Source of the DNA: an uncultured Candidatus Entotheonella sp.
GTDB taxonomy: Bacteria > Tectomicrobia > Entotheonellia > Entotheonellales > Entotheonellaceae
Assembly (NCBI GenBank): GCA_958295825.1
Contig: OY282375.1
Coordinates: 3,395,489 to 3,459,488 of the forward strand
Reading direction: 5' to 3'
Length of the DNA stretch: 64,000 nucleotides
The translations under genes were made by a program, and so were the position numbers. This document shows positions 60,931-64,000 of this stretch, one piece after another. The notes under the pieces were generated by a model. It worked only from the letters and a program-made list of their open reading frames with translations, did not search any database and was not told where the DNA came from. Position 1 is the stretch's first letter, and every line of letters starts with the position of its first letter.

Positions 60931-62934
60931 TCAAAGACGGGTCGTAGCGTCTGCCGTGCCGTTCGATGAGTCGAGATGGGAGGCGAACCATTCGAGGATA
61001 AAGTGAAAACGCGCCAAGCGGTGGCGCGGCTTGCCGGCTCGCGACATGTCGTGCCCTTCATCCGGGAAGCGCACGAAGCGCACTTCTTTGCGCTGTTTCT
61101 TCAGGGTCACGAACAGTTGTTCCGCCTGTTCGATAGGGCAGCGCAGATCGTCCTCGGCATGCAGGATAAGCAGCGGTGCCGTGATGTCGGCGGCATACGT
61201 CAGCGGCGAGCGTTGCAGGTACCAATCCAGGTTGTCCCAAGGCAGACAGCCACTCTGCGCCTCGGCAAACGAATGCCCGATGTCGCTGGTGCCGAACAGC
61301 GTGTGCACGTTGTTCACCGCGCGCTCCGAGCAGGCCGCCTTGAAGCGCTGTGTATGCCCGACGGCCCAGGTCGTCAGATAGCCTCCGTAGCTGCCCCCCA
61401 TGACGCCGAGGCGCTGCCGATCGATGAAATCGCACTGCTGGAGGGCCGCGTCCAGAACCGTCATCACGTCAGCATAGTCCACCCCGCCCCAGTCGCCAAT
61501 CACCGCCCGGGTGAACGCCTCGCCGTATCCTTGACTGCCGCGCGGGTTGGCGTAGAGGACGGCGTACCCAGCACCGCTGTAGACCTGAAATTCGTCGAAG
61601 AAATCGTGCCCGTACATCATGTGCGGCCCGCCGTGGATGTTGAGTAGCAGCGGGTAGCGCCTGCCGGGCTCGAACCCGTGCGGCTTCACCACCCAGGCAT
61701 CCAAGGCGCAGCCGTCACGTTCGCAGGCGATACGCTCCGGGGCCGACAGCCCGACCTCGGCTTTCCAATCGCCGTTGAGGTCGGTCAAACGACGCTCGCC
61801 ACTGCCGTCCGATTCACAGGCGAACACCTCGGCAGGATTCGTTGGGTCCATGGCGGTAAAGGCGAACCGGCTGCCGTCGGCCGCGGCGGACAGGTCGGTA
61901 ATTTGACGCGGTCCGTCCAGCACGGCTTTGGGAGCCTGCCGCGCATTGGCATCGAATTGGTACACGTGCACGTCGCCCCGTGTCTGGACCCCAACGGTCA
62001 GCGCGCCACCGTCCGCGGACCACAGGGGCCCCTGGTTGCCCAGTGAGCGGCAATTGCGATCCAGGCCATCGCTCAGGCAGGTTGACGCGCCGCCTTCCAA
62101 AGGCACTGTGTACAAACGCCAGTTGTAACCGGCATCGTAGCACTGACGATGGCCGAGGTAGGCAATCGTCCGCCTGTCGGGCGAGAAAGACGGGCGCCCT
62201 GCCGGCCCGGCAGTGTCCGTCAGGCGACGCGGCTCGCCGCCGTCGGTGGGCATGACCCACACGTCCGACGCATCGTCTTCGTCACGCTCGGCATGGCGCG
62301 CCGAGGTGAAGGCAAGCAGACCACCGTCCGGCGACCACACTGGCTCGGCGTGGTTGAAATCGCCGTCGGTGAGTTGGTTCACGGCGCCGTCGTTCGCGTC
62401 TACCACGAACAGATGCGAGCGGCGGTCGTAGACGAACCCCTCGCCGTTCATCTTGTACTTGAGGGTCGTAATCACCCGCGCCGGCTTGGAGCGCGGTTCC
62501 TCCGCCCCGTCCTGCTGCGTATCCTCGCCGCCCACGCGCGACACGAAAGCCAGACGTCTGCCGTCCGGCGACCACACGGGATCGGCAACACCCTGCGCCA
62601 GTTCGGTCAACCGTACGGATTCGCCGCCATCAAGCGGCATGACGTACAATTGGGGACGCTTTTGACCCTGCCGCTGGGATATGAACGCCAACCGCGTTCC
62701 ATCCGGCGACCAGCGCGGCGCACCGTCTCGTTTGTCGCCACTGGTCAAACGGCGTGGCGGCCCGCCGTCAGCAGCCACCCCCCAGATGTTCGACAGATAC
62801 TGATCGCGTTCCTCGCAGAGCGTTGTCACCACGAACGCCACCCGCTGCCCGTCGGGCGACATCTGTACGTCGCTCACCCAGCGGATGCGGGTAATGTCCT
62901 CCGGCGTCATGCCCCGCCGGCACCTTGCGCTCAT
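60931..62934 (-). CDS. S9-family acylaminoacyl/prolyl oligopeptidase
   Basis: 667 aa. N-terminal beta-propeller with WD/TolB-like repeats (VQMSPDGQRVAFVV, APRWSPDGTRLAFISQRQGQ, PSFSPDRRTIAYLGHRQ) and a C-terminal peptidase domain: nucleophile in LGVMGGSYGGYLTTW, acid in ILHAEDDLRCPIE, base in FPDEGHDMSRAG. It is cytoplasmic and cleaves short peptides. ATG 62934 has AAGGAG 7 nt upstream. The gene is divergent from the CoA-transferase gene at 63106. Confidence 0.93.
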   Translation of the reverse strand: MSARCRRGMTPEDITRIRWVSDVQMSPDGQRVAFVVTTLCEERDQYLSNIWGVAADGGPPRRLTSGDKRDGAPRWSPDGTRLAFISQRQGQKRPQLYVMPLDGGESVRLTELAQGVADPVWSPDGRRLAFVSRVGGEDTQQDGAEEPRSKPARVITTLKYKMNGEGFVYDRRSHLFVVDANDGAVNQLTDGDFNHAEPVWSPDGGLLAFTSARHAERDEDDASDVWVMPTDGGEPRRLTDTAGPAGRPSFSPDRRTIAYLGHRQCYDAGYNWRLYTVPLEGGASTCLSDGLDRNCRSLGNQGPLWSADGGALTVGVQTRGDVHVYQFDANARQAPKAVLDGPRQITDLSAAADGSRFAFTAMDPTNPAEVFACESDGSGERRLTDLNGDWKAEVGLSAPERIACERDGCALDAWVVKPHGFEPGRRYPLLLNIHGGPHMMYGHDFFDEFQVYSGAGYAVLYANPRGSQGYGEAFTRAVIGDWGGVDYADVMTVLDAALQQCDFIDRQRLGVMGGSYGGYLTTWAVGHTQRFKAACSERAVNNVHTLFGTSDIGHSFAEAQSGCLPWDNLDWYLQRSPLTYAADITAPLLILHAEDDLRCPIEQAEQLFVTLKKQRKEVRFVRFPDEGHDMSRAGKPRHRLARFHFILEWFASHLDSSNGTADATTRL

Positions 62935-63105
62935 GCCGTATCTCCTTTTTTATCAATCTTCATTGGACGTGCGGCACGGCACCCTAGCACGCCATTTTAA
63001 CGAGTGTCAAACGGTCTGGCGCTGTGCTACCATGACCCCTCGGGAGCTTGGAACGATGTATCCCACCGTTCGAATCGGGCAATTCCACCCGCTGAGGAGC
63101 GCGTC

Positions 63106-64000
63106 ATGGCGATGTCGAACACGGCCCTTGCCGGCACTCGCGTGCTGGACCTCGGGCGTTACCAGGCCGGCCCCCGTATCGGCCTCGTTCTGGCCCGGCT
63201 GGGCGCCGAGGTAATCAAGGTGGAAGCGCCGGGCGGCGACGAGAGCCGCAAAAACGGGCCGTTCGTGCGCGGCCAGAGCGCGTATTGGGTGCAATACAAC
63301 AGCGGCAAGAAGAGCCTCGGCCTCAACCTGCGCACCCAACAGGGGCTCCACGTGCTGCGCCGCTTGGTCAAAGTCTCTGACGTGCTCATCCAGAACTTCC
63401 GGCCCGGCACCATCGCCGCCATGGGGCTCGGCTACGACCGCCTCAAGGAACTGAATCCCGGCATCGTCATGGTCAACGTGTCGGCCTACGGGCAGTACGG
63501 CCCCTACCGCGACCGCATCGGCTTCGATCCCATCGGCCAGGCCATTAGCGGCATGATGTCTCTCACCGGGTTTCCCGGCAACCCGCCCACCCGCACCTAC
63601 AACCCCGTGATCGATCGTATTACCGCCCTGCACGGCACCATCGGCACCCTGGCGGCCCTCCAGGAACGCCACCTGTCCGGCGAAGGCCAGTGCGTTGACG
63701 TGTGCCTGGCTGATACCGGCTTCAGCATGACGGAAATCCAGTGCGCCGCGTTCCTTGGCGAAAGGATTGTGCCGGAGCGCACCGGCAACGGCCGCGGCCT
63801 GATGAACACCTACGAAACCCGCGACGGCTGGGTGCTCGTCGCCGCTATCAGCGACAACATCTGGCCGCGTCTGTGCGAGGCTATCGACGCCCCAGAGTGG
63901 GTAAACGACCGGCGCTTCAAGACGGTTGACGACCGCGGACGGGCCTGGGAGGCCATTGAAGAACGGCTGCGCCTCTGGTTCGGCAACCGCACGGTGCGGG
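63106..64000 (+). CDS. CoA transferase, CaiB/BaiF family (3' end cut by window)
   Basis: Open frame from ATG 63106 to the window end, 298 complete codons; the family is usually about 390-410 aa. Class III CoA-transferase features are TRVLDLGRYQAGPRIGLVLA, LGAEVIKVEAPGGDE, VLIQNFRPGTIAAMGLGYD and GFDPIGQAISGMMSLTG, which carries the catalytic aspartate, plus EGQCVDVCLADTGF. GAGGAG lies 7 nt upstream. Substrates are not known; the start lies opposite the S9 peptidase gene with about 170 bp between them. Confidence 0.93.
   Translation, partial: MAMSNTALAGTRVLDLGRYQAGPRIGLVLARLGAEVIKVEAPGGDESRKNGPFVRGQSAYWVQYNSGKKSLGLNLRTQQGLHVLRRLVKVSDVLIQNFRPGTIAAMGLGYDRLKELNPGIVMVNVSAYGQYGPYRDRIGFDPIGQAISGMMSLTGFPGNPPTRTYNPVIDRITALHGTIGTLAALQERHLSGEGQCVDVCLADTGFSMTEIQCAAFLGERIVPERTGNGRGLMNTYETRDGWVLVAAISDNIWPRLCEAIDAPEWVNDRRFKTVDDRGRAWEAIEERLRLWFGNRTVR

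Noticed and set aside
1..64000. Reverse transcriptase, template repeat, tRNA, rRNA or prophage genes
   Set aside because: Looked for on both strands; none supported by motif or structure.

Overview
The window is GC-rich, almost fully coding DNA from a Gram-negative, probably proteobacterial chromosome. Supporting signs are Tat-type and Sec signal peptides, an OmpA-family protein, a Ros/MucR zinc-finger regulator and menaquinone biosynthesis genes. Many accessory genes look like those of uncultured marine or filamentous bacteria, but the taxon cannot be fixed from the sequence alone. No rRNA, tRNA or CRISPR array was seen.

Layout. 1-3577: an iron(III) ABC transporter (permease cut by the window edge, plus binding protein), divergent from a Fur-type regulator fused to a ferritin-like domain. 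3653-6748: a Tat-exported branched-chain-type binding protein, a VOC protein and a HemL-like class III aminotransferase. 6743-11881: a minus-strand menF-menD-menH-menC operon with ATGA overlaps. 12051-16830: a small secreted protein, an Avd-like short protein, a secreted caspase-FGE protein and two damaged AAA ATPase genes. 17272-30174: a minus-strand operon for ECF sigma factor, von Willebrand A protein, three caspase-fold proteins (one pseudo-enzyme), DUF3160, OmpA, a subtilisin-like protease and a DUF4384 protein. 30360-42777: four more caspase-FGE genes (one with a premature stop) and four CCDC90/DUF1640-like coiled-coil membrane proteins, partly in tandem ~2.8 kb duplications, with one AAA ATPase on the opposite strand. 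43097-64000: ordinary metabolic genes (cyclase, sugar-type binding protein, esterase, SIS isomerase, LLM oxidoreductase, acrylyl-CoA-reductase-like enzyme, malate synthase, S9 peptidase, CoA-transferase) and a few nucleases or methylases.

The outstanding observation is that the 3' ends of all five caspase-FGE genes are variable regions (VRs) of a diversity-generating retroelement (DGR). The five 114-bp ends are nearly identical except at codons that a template would hold as AAC or AAT. There the first two bases vary freely while the third base is almost fixed. This is the signature of adenine-directed mutagenic homing onto a C-type-lectin (FGE) fold. Each VR is followed, 25-26 nt after the stop, by a perfect 9-bp hairpin with a 3-nt loop, and a candidate Avd gene follows the first VR gene. 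No reverse transcriptase or template repeat lies in the window, so diversification would have to act in trans.

Inferred system: exported caspases carry a peptidoglycan-binding-like domain and a hypervariable lectin-like tip. They sit beside coiled-coil membrane proteins, AAA ATPases and a proteolytic signalling operon (sigma factor, vWA protein, Ca-binding caspases, subtilase). This would suit a diversified recognition and protease-triggered response system. The domain content and VR pattern are seen in the sequence; the biological role is inference.
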